Below are positions 16,614 through 24,826 of a stretch of DNA of 64,000 nucleotides, in pieces (the stretch's first letter is position 1; the number at the start of each line of letters is the position of its first letter). The notes under the pieces were generated by a model that worked only from the letters and a program-made list of their open reading frames with translations, ran no database searches and had not been told where the DNA came from. Position numbers and translations under genes: made by a program. Origin of the DNA: Neopusillimonas maritima (GTDB lineage: Bacteria; Pseudomonadota; Gammaproteobacteria; Burkholderiales; Burkholderiaceae_B); the NCBI RefSeq assembly GCF_040930455.2, contig NZ_CP170494.1. One strand, given 5' to 3'.

Positions 16614-17138
16614 TTATGCAGCTTCCTTTTGATCGCGCACGGCGGCGAGGCCACGTACGAACTTGGTTGGAACTTCGTTGAGCGTACGCACAAACTGCGT
16701 GACAGGGGCTTGCATCGTACCCATCAGTTTCGCCAGCAACTCATCACGCGACGGCAGGGTGGCCAAGGCCATAACGCCATCTTTGTTAAGCTGATTGTCG
16801 GGCAGCGAACCACCCGTAATAACCAGCTTGTCGTTGCTTTTTGCGAAATCGGCAAGTACTTTGGCAGCCGCAACAGGATCATCACTAATGCCATAGATCA
16901 GCGGACCCTTCAAACTTGCTGACATGCCTTCAAAAGGCGTGCCGGCAAGTGCACGGCGAACCAGCGTATTCTTCAGAACACGCAGATACACACCCGACTC
17001 ACGCGCTTGTTTGCGCAATACGGTGACGGCAGCGACGTCCAGACCACGGTACTCGGCAGTAATAATCGATTGAGCTTGTGCTACCTGCGCAGCAACCTCT
17101 TCGACAACTACCGCTTTCTCTTTGCGATTGAGACTCAC
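16614..17138 (-). CDS. rplJ: 50S ribosomal protein L10
   Basis: A 174-residue L10 starting at a GTG (17136-17138) that reads VSLNRKEKAVVVEEVAAQV, the usual L10 N-terminus. A longer in-frame ATG extension runs into the leader and is not conserved. GGAG lies 10 bases upstream. L10 anchors L7/L12 dimers and represses its own operon by binding the leader. The reading frame holds the expected AQSIITAEYRGLDVAAVTVLR block. Confidence 0.97.
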   Translation of the reverse strand: MSLNRKEKAVVVEEVAAQVAQAQSIITAEYRGLDVAAVTVLRKQARESGVYLRVLKNTLVRRALAGTPFEGMSASLKGPLIYGISDDPVAAAKVLADFAKSNDKLVITGGSLPDNQLNKDGVMALATLPSRDELLAKLMGTMQAPVTQFVRTLNEVPTKFVRGLAAVRDQKEAA

Positions 17139-17382
17139 GGTTTGAACACTCCATCTAATGACACCCAGGAGGGTCCCGGGCATCTACCGAATGCGGCGCT
17201 CCTGGTCGAGTTCTTTAAAACAAAAAAGAATTCTTCCATGGGCGCCGTCTGCGCTGGATCGGTTCTGTTGCCAGAAACCGGATTAAGCCTGATGTGAAAT
17301 CACTTCAAGGCTCCAGCGGTCTTTGACAGCAACACCCCAATTCTGCCGGGGTGCGCCCAAAGTTCTTTACAACTTCAGTGAC
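17139..17382 (-). promoter_or_regulatory. rplA–rplJ spacer, probable L10 leader with hairpin
   Basis: This 244-base gap is long for the operon. Just after rplA a hairpin, CACCCC/GGGGTG (17333-17353), could attenuate transcription. The rest can fold near the rplJ start (CCTCCTGGGTG region at about 17163-17176). In many bacteria this spacer holds the L10 leader bound by L10–L7/L12 for autoregulation. I see the length and hairpin; the regulatory role is from family knowledge. Confidence 0.55.
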
Positions 17383-18078
17383 TTAAGCAGCCAATGAAGC
17401 CACTTCTACGCGAGCACCGCCACCCATGGTGGAGGAAACGGCGACTTTACGCAGATAAATACCTTTTGCAGCTGTGGGACGCGCTTTGTTCAACGCATCG
17501 ATCAGTGCAGCCAGATTGCTTTGCAATTGTTCAACTTCAAAAGAAGCGCGACCAATGCTGGCGTGAATAATACCGGCCTTATCGGTACGGTACTGCACCT
17601 GACCTGCCTTGGCGTTCTTTACCGCCTGAGCCACGTCGGGTGTTACCGTGCCCACTTTCGGATTCGGCATCAAGCCACGTGGGCCCAGAACCTGACCCAA
17701 CGCACCCACAACGCGCATGGCGTCGGGCGAAGCGATGACAACGTCGAAATTCAGGTTGCCGCCCTTGATGCTTTCAGCCAGATCTTCCATGCCCACAATG
17801 TCAGCACCCGCTTCTTTTGCCGCGTCGGCTTTTTCGCCCTGAGCAAAAACAGCGACACGAACACTCTTACCGGTACCGGCGGGCAGAACAACGGAACCAC
17901 GAACCAGTTGGTCGGATTTCTTGGGATCGATACCCAGTTGAACGGCAACGTCGATGGACTCATCGAACTTGGCGGTGGCGGTTTCTTTAACCAGCGCCAA
18001 TGCTTCATTCACTGCGTAGAATTTGTTGCGGTCGATTTTTTCTTTAATCGCAGCTGCGCGTTTGCTTAACTTAGCCAT
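17383..18078 (-). CDS. rplA: 50S ribosomal protein L1
   Basis: The 231-residue protein has the L1 signature blocks FDESIDVAVQLGIDPKKSDQ and GPRGLMPNPKVGTVTPDV. It binds 23S rRNA at the mobile L1 stalk and can repress the L11 operon. Only one base separates it from the rplK stop, so the two are coupled. Confidence 0.99.
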   Translation of the reverse strand: MAKLSKRAAAIKEKIDRNKFYAVNEALALVKETATAKFDESIDVAVQLGIDPKKSDQLVRGSVVLPAGTGKSVRVAVFAQGEKADAAKEAGADIVGMEDLAESIKGGNLNFDVVIASPDAMRVVGALGQVLGPRGLMPNPKVGTVTPDVAQAVKNAKAGQVQYRTDKAGIIHASIGRASFEVEQLQSNLAALIDALNKARPTAAKGIYLRKVAVSSTMGGGARVEVASLAA

Positions 18079-18079
18079 G

Positions 18080-18511
18080 TTATGCCCCTTCTACCGTGAT
18101 ACCCATGCTGCGAGCACTACCTGCAATCGTACGAACAGCGGCGTCCATATCGGCGGCAGTCAGGTCGGGCATTTTGGTTTTTGCGATTTCTTCGGCTTGT
18201 TCACGCGTAAGCTTGCCAACTTTGTCGGCGTTAGGGCGTGCAGAGCCTTTCTGGATACCGGCGGCTTTCTTGATGAGAACAGCCGCAGGCGGTGTTTTCA
18301 TGATGAAAGTAAAGCTCTTGTCGGCGTACGCGGTAATAACAACCGGAATAGGAAGACCAGGCTCCAGACTCTGCGTTTGTGCGTTAAACGCCTTGCAGAA
18401 TTCCATGATGTTCAAACCACGCTGACCGAGAGCCGGACCAACGGGAGGGGAAGGATTGGCTTTACCAGCTGGGATTTGCAGCTTGATGAAGCCGACGATT
18501 TTTTTCGCCAT
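18080..18511 (-). CDS. rplK: 50S ribosomal protein L11
   Basis: A 143-residue L11 of normal length. The proline-rich N-terminal segment (LQIPAGKANPSPPVGPALGQ) and the C-terminal RNA-binding part with IAKTKMPDLTA are present. It forms the GTPase-associated centre with 23S rRNA. It starts 63 bases after nusG, and a small CCAATG/CATTGG hairpin lies in that gap. Confidence 0.99.
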   Translation of the reverse strand: MAKKIVGFIKLQIPAGKANPSPPVGPALGQRGLNIMEFCKAFNAQTQSLEPGLPIPVVITAYADKSFTFIMKTPPAAVLIKKAAGIQKGSARPNADKVGKLTREQAEEIAKTKMPDLTAADMDAAVRTIAGSARSMGITVEGA

Positions 18512-18574
18512 TTTCAGCTCCTTGCGGGTACAAACGCCAATGCACTAAAACATTGGCTCCCCGGGGTTAAATAA

Positions 18575-19108
18575 TTAAGTCTTTTCGACTTGACCAAAAT
18601 CGAGTTCAACTGGTGTGGCACGGCCAAAAATAGTGACCGAAACACGCACCTTGCTTTTCTCGTAGTTAACGTCTTCGACGTTACCGTTGAAATCGGCAAA
18701 CGGCCCTTCTTTAACACGAACCATTTCACCCACTTCAAATAGAACCTTGGGTTTGGGCTTCTCGACACCTTCTTCCATTTGCGAAAGAATCTTGTCGACT
18801 TCCTTCTGGGAAATAGGCGCAGGGCGATTTCCCGAACCACCCAAAAACCCGGTTACCCGGTTGGTGCTTTTCACCAAGTGCCAGGTTTCATCGGTAAGCT
18901 CCATTTCCACCAAGACATAGCCGGGGAAAATACGACGCTCGGTAATGGACTTTTTCCCACCTTTAACTTCCAACACTTCTTCGGAAGGCACCAGAATTTC
19001 ACCGAACTTGTCTTGCAGATCGGCACGCTCGATACGATCGAGCAATGCTTTCTGGACACTTTTCTCCATGCCGGAATAGACATGGACAACATACCAGCGC
19101 TTACTCAT
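18575..19108 (-). CDS. nusG: transcription termination/antitermination factor NusG
   Basis: A 177-residue NusG with the N-terminal domain (KRWYVVHVYSGMEKSVQKAL, PGYVLVEMELTDETWHLVK) and the C-terminal KOW domain (GEMVRVKEGPFADFNGNVE). It binds RNA polymerase and links it to the ribosome or to Rho. It follows secE by 9 bases, the classic secE–nusG pair. Confidence 0.99.
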   Translation of the reverse strand: MSKRWYVVHVYSGMEKSVQKALLDRIERADLQDKFGEILVPSEEVLEVKGGKKSITERRIFPGYVLVEMELTDETWHLVKSTNRVTGFLGGSGNRPAPISQKEVDKILSQMEEGVEKPKPKVLFEVGEMVRVKEGPFADFNGNVEDVNYEKSKVRVSVTIFGRATPVELDFGQVEKT

Positions 19109-19117
19109 GGGTGTCCT

Positions 19118-19498
19118 TTATCTCCAGCCAAGCAATAGGCCGTATATAACCCAGCCCAATGCTTTATCGGCCAGCCACAGAAAAATGCCGATAATAATGA
19201 CAAACACAAAAACAATGCCTGTCATTTGCATGGCTTCCTTTCGGGTTGGCCACACCACACGTTTTAACTCACCGTAAGAATCACGACCGAAGCTGATCGT
19301 GCGTCGCCCAGGCTCGCTCATCCAGGCAATGCCGGCAGCCACGATTAAACTGGCAATGAACAGCGCGACGCGAACAACCGCAGGCTGATCGCTGAGTACT
19401 GAAAATGAAACAATTCCAGCAATAATAACCAATACCGCCAACGCCAACTTAATGCGATCAGCAATACTGGTAACGGTTTCTACGTTTGTGTTCGACAT
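19118..19498 (-). CDS. secE: preprotein translocase subunit SecE
   Basis: A 126-residue SecE with three predicted membrane spans (about 15-35, 42-60 and 93-118), as in E. coli. The conserved cytoplasmic helix before the last span reads ELKRVVWPTRKEAMQMT. It is part of the SecYEG channel. It lies between tRNA-Trp and nusG. Confidence 0.97.
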   Translation of the reverse strand: MSNTNVETVTSIADRIKLALAVLVIIAGIVSFSVLSDQPAVVRVALFIASLIVAAGIAWMSEPGRRTISFGRDSYGELKRVVWPTRKEAMQMTGIVFVFVIIIGIFLWLADKALGWVIYGLLLGWR

Positions 19499-19547
19499 AT
19501 TCCGGCTTGGTTAAACAGCCCTTTGCAATTCTTGCGCCTTCGGAGTT

Positions 19548-19623
19548 TGGCAGGGGCAGTAGGAATCGAACCTACAACCTTCGGTTTTGGAGACCGACGC
19601 TCTGCCAATTGAGCTATACCCCT
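19548..19623 (-). tRNA. tRNA-Trp (CCA)
   Basis: A 76-base cloverleaf on the minus strand. The acceptor pair is AGGGGTA/TGCCCCT with encoded CCA, the anticodon loop is CTCCAAA, and the T-loop is GTTCGATTC. It lies in the usual place between tuf and secE. Confidence 0.97.
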
Positions 19624-19716
19624 AAATCCGCAAAACAATCATTAACCCGATTGCCTTGAAACGACGCTGGCAGCCAGGTTTTTAAACCTGAGGCTGCCAA
19701 ATTACAACTGCAAATT

Positions 19717-20907
19717 TTACTTAAGAATTTTAGCGACGACGCCGGCGCCCACGGTACGACCACCTTCGCGAATCGCAAAGCGCAGACCTTCTTCCATCGC
19801 GATCGGGGCAATCAGCTTGACCGTCATGGCCACGTTATCACCCGGCAACACCATTTCCTTGTCGGCCGGCAGATCAATCGTACCCGTTACGTCAGTCGTA
19901 CGGAAGTAGAACTGAGGACGATACCCGTTAAAGAACGGCGTATGACGGCCACCCTCTTCCTTGGACAGAATGTACACCTCGGCTGTAAAGTCGGTGTGCG
20001 GGTTGATCGAACCGGGCTTGGCCAGCACCTGACCACGCTCAACGTCTTCACGCTTGGTGCCACGCAGCAAAATACCCACGTTATCACCGGCCTGACCCTG
20101 ATCAAGCAGCTTGCGGAACATTTCCACGCCCGTGCAAGTGGTCTTGACCGTGTCTTTGATACCCACGATCTCGATCTCTTCACCGACCTTGACCACACCG
20201 CGCTCGATACGGCCCGTTACCACCGTGCCACGACCCGAGATCGAGAACACGTCTTCCACAGGCATCAGGAACGCGCCATCCACCGCACGCTCTGGCGTGG
20301 GAATGTAAGTGTCCAGTGCTTCGGCCAGTGCCATAATGGCTTGCTTGCCCAAAGGACCTTCGTCGCCTTCCAGCGCTTTGAGTGCCGAACCCTTGATGAT
20401 CGGGGTGTCGTCGCCGGGGAAGTCGTAGTTGGACAGCAGCTCGCGCACTTCCATTTCCACCAGCTCAAGCAGTTCCTCGTCATCCACCATGTCGGCCTTG
20501 TTCAGGAACACGATGATGTAAGGCACGCCCACCTGGCGGCTCAGCAGAATGTGCTCACGCGTTTGGGGCATGGGGCCGTCGGCGGCCGATACCACCAGAA
20601 TCGCGCCGTCCATCTGCGCCGCACCGGTAATCATGTTCTTCACATAGTCGGCGTGGCCCGGGCAATCAACGTGTGCGTAGTGGCGGGTGGCCGTTTCGTA
20701 CTCAACGTGCGAAGTGTTAATCGTAATACCGCGTGCCTTCTCTTCAGGAGCCGCGTCAATCTGGTCGTAACCACGCGCCTCGCCACCGAAGGACGTTGAC
20801 AGTACCGTGGTCAGCGCCGCGGTAAGTGTCGTTTTGCCGTGGTCAACGTGGCCAATCGTGCCCACGTTTACGTGCGGTTTGGTCCGCTCAAATTTTCCTT
20901 TTGCCAT
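19717..20907 (-). CDS. tuf: elongation factor Tu
   Basis: A 396-residue EF-Tu beginning MAKGKFERTKPHVNVGTIGH. The GTP-binding motifs GHVDHGKT, DCPGHADYVKNMI and NKADM are intact, and the protein ends with the domain 3 segment FAIREGGRTVGAGVVAKILK. It delivers aminoacyl-tRNA to the ribosome. It lies in the tRNA-Thr–tuf–tRNA-Trp–secE arrangement; a second tuf copy with the str operon is likely elsewhere. Confidence 0.99.
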   Translation of the reverse strand: MAKGKFERTKPHVNVGTIGHVDHGKTTLTAALTTVLSTSFGGEARGYDQIDAAPEEKARGITINTSHVEYETATRHYAHVDCPGHADYVKNMITGAAQMDGAILVVSAADGPMPQTREHILLSRQVGVPYIIVFLNKADMVDDEELLELVEMEVRELLSNYDFPGDDTPIIKGSALKALEGDEGPLGKQAIMALAEALDTYIPTPERAVDGAFLMPVEDVFSISGRGTVVTGRIERGVVKVGEEIEIVGIKDTVKTTCTGVEMFRKLLDQGQAGDNVGILLRGTKREDVERGQVLAKPGSINPHTDFTAEVYILSKEEGGRHTPFFNGYRPQFYFRTTDVTGTIDLPADKEMVLPGDNVAMTVKLIAPIAMEEGLRFAIREGGRTVGAGVVAKILK

Positions 20908-20952
20908 GGCTGACTCCTGACTCGATAGGACTGCTATTAAATAAAATTTCTA

Positions 20953-21027
<75 letters not shown>

Positions 21028-21078
21028 GGTTATCAAGCTAAAAAAACCCGCTTGATTCAAGCGGATTTGAATTCTTTC

Positions 21079-21152
21079 TGGAGCGGGTGAAGGGAATCGA
21101 ACCCTCGTCGTAAGCTTGGAAGGCTTCTGCTCTACCATTGAGCTACACCCGC
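21079..21152 (-). tRNA. tRNA-Gly (TCC)
   Basis: A 74-base cloverleaf with acceptor GCGGGTG/CACCCGC, anticodon TCC in the loop CTTCCAA and encoded CCA. Confidence 0.96.
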
Positions 21153-21221
21153 GAAGGGATTCTCTTCAATTTTGCGCAAGGGCTGGTTTCATCCTGACGC
21201 GTCGATTAGCCCCTAAACTCT

Positions 21222-21308
21222 TGGTGGTGGGAGTTGGATTCGAACCAACGTAGGCGCAAGGCCAACAGATTTACAGTCTGCCCCCTTTAACCACTCGGGC
21301 ACCCCACC
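21222..21308 (-). tRNA. tRNA-Tyr (GTA)
   Basis: An 87-base class II tRNA with a long variable arm, acceptor GGTGGGG, anticodon GTA in ACTGTAAAT and encoded CCA. It is first in the tRNA–tuf cluster. Confidence 0.97.
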
Positions 21309-21371
21309 GAAAGAGAATCCCGAATTATGCACGAATTTTTCGCTTCATGCAAGTTTGCTTGCACGCGCTAC

Positions 21372-22385
21372 TTAATGCGTATTGTAAAGTGCCTGAATTT
21401 GGGGCGACGGTAACTGCAATGCCAACGCAAGTTGCAGCAGAATCCTGGCTTTGGCGGGGTTTAAGCTTTGAGCCGCCACAAAACCCTGTTGGTCGTCGTC
21501 TACTTCAACATTGCGTGCCACATGCCCGAAAGCCAGGCGTGTGCTTCGTACGACCACAATACCTTTGGCGACTTGCGCGGCCAGCAAAGACTCTAATGCA
21601 CGGCTGATGTTGCCCGAACCCACACCAGCCACCACGATGCCCTGGTGAGGCATAGCCATCCAGTGTTCTAGCATTTCGTCTTGCATTCCCGCATGCACAT
21701 ACAAAATATTTACAGTTGGCAAACTAAACTTATCGTGCAAGTTGAGTTTTCCCGTTTGGATTGCATTGGTAAAGGCCGTATGGGCGGTATGCAATGAACT
21801 TAATCCGTTGGCAAAGAAGATGGTTGTGTGACCCCGCTGTGTGCCAACCGGGCCAAACGGAATCGACTGGAACGCATTATCCTGATTCGAGCCTGTTTTT
21901 TGAATATAGCGTGCCGAATGAATGGCCGAATTCATCACAACCAAAACACCCAGATTGGCTGCAGCGGTATTGGCCGCCAAATAAAGTGCCGATAACAAGT
22001 TTTCAGGGCCGTCGGGCGAAAAGGCGTCGGCAGGTTTCATCGCGCCCGTTAGAACCACCGGTATTTGACCAGGCGTAACAAGATTCAAAAAATACGCCGT
22101 TTCTTCCATGGTGTCCGTGCCATGTGTCACCACAATGCCATCGGCCAGGTTTTCATTGCTGATTTTGTTAATGCGGTTGGCCAGTTGATACCAAATGTCG
22201 TTGGTGATCGACTGACTTCCCACGTTGGCCAACTGTTCGAAGCTAACCACCATATCTTGCGGACGTGATGGCAAAGAATCCAATAATGCCTCAACGCTAA
22301 CCTGACCTGCCGCGTACCCGCCACGCGTATCCGCGGTACCGGCGATGGTGCCGCCGGTGGCCAGAATATGAATGCGTTTTGCCAT
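21372..22385 (-). CDS. L-asparaginase
   Basis: A 337-residue asparaginase/glutaminase of the bacterial type I/II family. The two Thr active-site motifs are intact: ATGGTIAG with nucleophile Thr13, and THGTDTMEET around Thr90-Asp91. The NVGSQSITNDIW segment supplies substrate-binding residues and resembles type II enzymes, which are usually periplasmic. No signal peptide is seen, so it should be cytoplasmic. It hydrolyses asparagine to aspartate and ammonia. It follows parB by 3 bases on the same strand and may be co-transcribed with the par genes. Confidence 0.92.
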   Translation of the reverse strand: MAKRIHILATGGTIAGTADTRGGYAAGQVSVEALLDSLPSRPQDMVVSFEQLANVGSQSITNDIWYQLANRINKISNENLADGIVVTHGTDTMEETAYFLNLVTPGQIPVVLTGAMKPADAFSPDGPENLLSALYLAANTAAANLGVLVVMNSAIHSARYIQKTGSNQDNAFQSIPFGPVGTQRGHTTIFFANGLSSLHTAHTAFTNAIQTGKLNLHDKFSLPTVNILYVHAGMQDEMLEHWMAMPHQGIVVAGVGSGNISRALESLLAAQVAKGIVVVRSTRLAFGHVARNVEVDDDQQGFVAAQSLNPAKARILLQLALALQLPSPQIQALYNTH

Positions 22386-22388
22386 GTA

Positions 22389-23309
22389 TCAGGAGTCGAT
22401 CGCGTTTGACAGGCCTTGTTGCTCCAATAGCGCGTTCAAATGATCCCAATCGTGGAAATCGATAACGAGCTGCCCTTTATTTTTTTTGCCTACTTTTAAA
22501 GCCACTCGAGTTCCCAAGTGATCGGATAAGCTTTCTTCCAGGCGCTTGATATCGCCGGTTTTTGCATTTTGAGTTGCTGTCGGCTTAGGTGCGGTCTCTT
22601 CAGTTTCACGCAGCGCTTTGCCAACCAGTTTTTCAGCTTCGCGAACCGACAAACGACGCGTGATAATTTCATTGGCCAACAAAATTTGCTGGGCCGCTTC
22701 CACAGCGAGCAAAGCGCGTGCATGACCCATGTCGATATCACCGGCGAGCAACATGGTTTGCACTGGTTCCGTTAAGTTAAGTAGCCTGAGCAGATTACTG
22801 GTTGCCGAGCGGGATCGCCCGATAGCCGTGGCGGCCTGCTCATGCGTTAATCCGAAATCATCCAGTAAACGCTTAACACCATGCGCTTCTTCCAGCGGAT
22901 TCAAATCTTCACGCTGTATATTTTCAATAAGCGCCATAATGGCGGCGTTCTCGTCTTCAACTTCACGCACCAGCACAGGCACTTCTTTCAGACCCGCCAG
23001 TTTGGCCGCCCGGTAACGTCGTTCCCCGGCAATAATTTCGTACTGGCCTTTCTTGTTTGCAGCAAGTGCCCGCACCAAAATAGGCTGCATAATGCCTTGC
23101 GTGCGAATTGATTCGGCCAGTTCGTTCAACGCCCCTTCATCCATACGGGTACGTGGCTGATATTTGCCCGCAACGAGTTTGTTTAATGGCAAAACTGAAG
23201 GATGAGTTTCAATTGCTTCGGCTTTTTTACCCAACTGATTCATTGCATCGGTATCGGCGCCCAGCAGCGCATCAAGACCTCGCCCCAACCCTTTTTTCCT
23301 CGTTGCCAT
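22389..23309 (-). CDS. parB: chromosome-partitioning protein ParB
   Basis: A 306-residue ParB starting with the chromosomal signature KKGLGRGLDALLG. The N-terminal CTP-binding part (LVAGKYQPRTRMDEGAL, IIAGERRYRAAKLAG), the central helix-turn-helix (LTHEQAATAIGRSRSATSN) and the C-terminal dimer domain (LVIDFHDWDHLNALLE) are all present. It loads at parS, spreads and guides origin segregation. Three parS sites lie about 3.5 kb upstream, next to mnmG. Confidence 0.98.
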   Translation of the reverse strand: MATRKKGLGRGLDALLGADTDAMNQLGKKAEAIETHPSVLPLNKLVAGKYQPRTRMDEGALNELAESIRTQGIMQPILVRALAANKKGQYEIIAGERRYRAAKLAGLKEVPVLVREVEDENAAIMALIENIQREDLNPLEEAHGVKRLLDDFGLTHEQAATAIGRSRSATSNLLRLLNLTEPVQTMLLAGDIDMGHARALLAVEAAQQILLANEIITRRLSVREAEKLVGKALRETEETAPKPTATQNAKTGDIKRLEESLSDHLGTRVALKVGKKNKGQLVIDFHDWDHLNALLEQQGLSNAIDS

Positions 23310-23329
23310 AACATCTGTTCCTGTTTGTT

Positions 23330-24151
23330 TTACGGATTATTTGTTGCGCCTTCCAGGGCGTCTTGTTTGACCCGCTTAATAAGTTCTTTTGCAAATTCAA
23401 TATAGGCTTTTGCGCCTCTTGAGCTTTTATCGTATACCGTACCCGGCATGCCGTGACTTGGCGCTTCCGCCAAACGCACATTACGCGGAACCACGGTTTT
23501 GAATACGCGGTCACCAAAATGGTTTTCTATTTGTGTTGACACTTGCTGCTGAAGCGTAACGCGTGTGTCGAACATAACCCGAAGCAGCCCAATAAGCTGG
23601 AGATCAGGATTAATGTTTCTGTGAACACGTTTAACGGTGTTAACCAGGTCAGACAGACCTTCCAAAGCGAAATATTCGCATTGCATTGGAATAATAACGC
23701 CCTGCGCGCCGGCTAGCCCATTCAAGGTCAATAAAGACAACGTGGGCGGGCAATCGATTAGTATGAAATCATAATCATTAATGACTTCCGCAATCGCGAA
23801 CTTAAGTTGCTTTTCGCGTTGTTCCATCTGGACCAGATCGATTTCAGCGCCGGATAACTCCCTATTTGCGGGTAGTACGTCGTATCCCCCGGTTGGCGAA
23901 ACAACTTTGGCACTGTTAATGTCGGCGTCGCCAATCAAGACGTGGTAAAGGTTCTGTTCAATTTCATTTTTATTGATGCCGCTACCCATTGTGGCGTTGC
24001 CTTGCGGATCCAAATCGATAAGCAAAACTTTTTTCTTGTGCATTACCAAGGCTGCAGCAAGATTAATCGCTGTTGTGGTTTTTCCAACCCCGCCTTTCTG
24101 ATTGGCAATACAAAAAACTTTCGCCAATTCGGTGTTTTGATAAGCACTCAT
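23330..24151 (-). CDS. parA: chromosome-partitioning ATPase ParA/Soj
   Basis: The 273-residue protein has the deviant Walker A FCIANQKGGVGKTTTAINLA and DLDPQGNATMGSGI, followed by the IDCPPTLSLLTLNGL block of the ParA/MinD group. It moves ParB–parS complexes. It lies 20 bases upstream of parB and 9 bases downstream of rsmG. The local sequence is richer in A+T than the rpo block. Confidence 0.98.
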   Translation of the reverse strand: MSAYQNTELAKVFCIANQKGGVGKTTTAINLAAALVMHKKKVLLIDLDPQGNATMGSGINKNEIEQNLYHVLIGDADINSAKVVSPTGGYDVLPANRELSGAEIDLVQMEQREKQLKFAIAEVINDYDFILIDCPPTLSLLTLNGLAGAQGVIIPMQCEYFALEGLSDLVNTVKRVHRNINPDLQLIGLLRVMFDTRVTLQQQVSTQIENHFGDRVFKTVVPRNVRLAEAPSHGMPGTVYDKSSRGAKAYIEFAKELIKRVKQDALEGATNNP

Positions 24152-24160
24152 TTATTTTCC

Positions 24161-24826
24161 TTAACTACGAATCCATACCAGGCAACGTTGCGCGTTCAAA
24201 TCCGGCACCTCAAGCGTGTCAATGTGCCATATTTTCCAGTCGGTGTGTAGGGTTAAATCCTGGATTTCTTTTTCCGGCGTCAGCCCTTTCATTGCAATGA
24301 AGACACCGTGTGCTTTCAAATGCTTTGACGATAACTCAACAAAATCCTGCAAGGACGCAAACGCGCGCGACACGATAACATCTGCGTTCAAATTACTTAG
24401 TTGTTCGATACGGCCATGGCATGCTTGTAAATTAGGCAGCTGCAGGGCGCCTCTTAACTGCCGAAGAAATGCGGTTTTCTTTTCGACGGCATCTACACAA
24501 TAAACCTGCCAATCGGGAAAACATATTGCCAGAACAACACCTGGCAAACCACCACCGGAACCCACATCGACCAGGGTGCCTGGCTCTCCTTTTCTATTTG
24601 TATCTAAATATTTCAGAAAAGGGGGAATTAACGCCAGGCTATCAAATATATGGTGGATCAAAACCTGATCAGGCGCGCGTAACGCCGTTAAATTATAGGT
24701 TCGATTCCATTTCAATAAGGAATGTACATACTTCAGTAATTGCTCTATTTGCAAATCACTTAAAACAAGGTCAAGTTTTTGTGCTGCATCGGCAATACGA
24801 TTCCTGTAATCGGTCGCTATTTCCAT
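24161..24826 (-). CDS. rsmG: 16S rRNA m7G527 methyltransferase RsmG (GidB)
   Basis: The 221-residue protein has the SAM-binding motif LVDVGSGGGLPGVVLAI and the RsmG segment NRTYNLTALR. It methylates G527 of 16S rRNA, and loss of the family's activity is linked to low-level streptomycin resistance. Its ATG shares one base with the mnmG stop (TAATG), so it is coupled to mnmG. Confidence 0.97.
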   Translation of the reverse strand: MEIATDYRNRIADAAQKLDLVLSDLQIEQLLKYVHSLLKWNRTYNLTALRAPDQVLIHHIFDSLALIPPFLKYLDTNRKGEPGTLVDVGSGGGLPGVVLAICFPDWQVYCVDAVEKKTAFLRQLRGALQLPNLQACHGRIEQLSNLNADVIVSRAFASLQDFVELSSKHLKAHGVFIAMKGLTPEKEIQDLTLHTDWKIWHIDTLEVPDLNAQRCLVWIRS

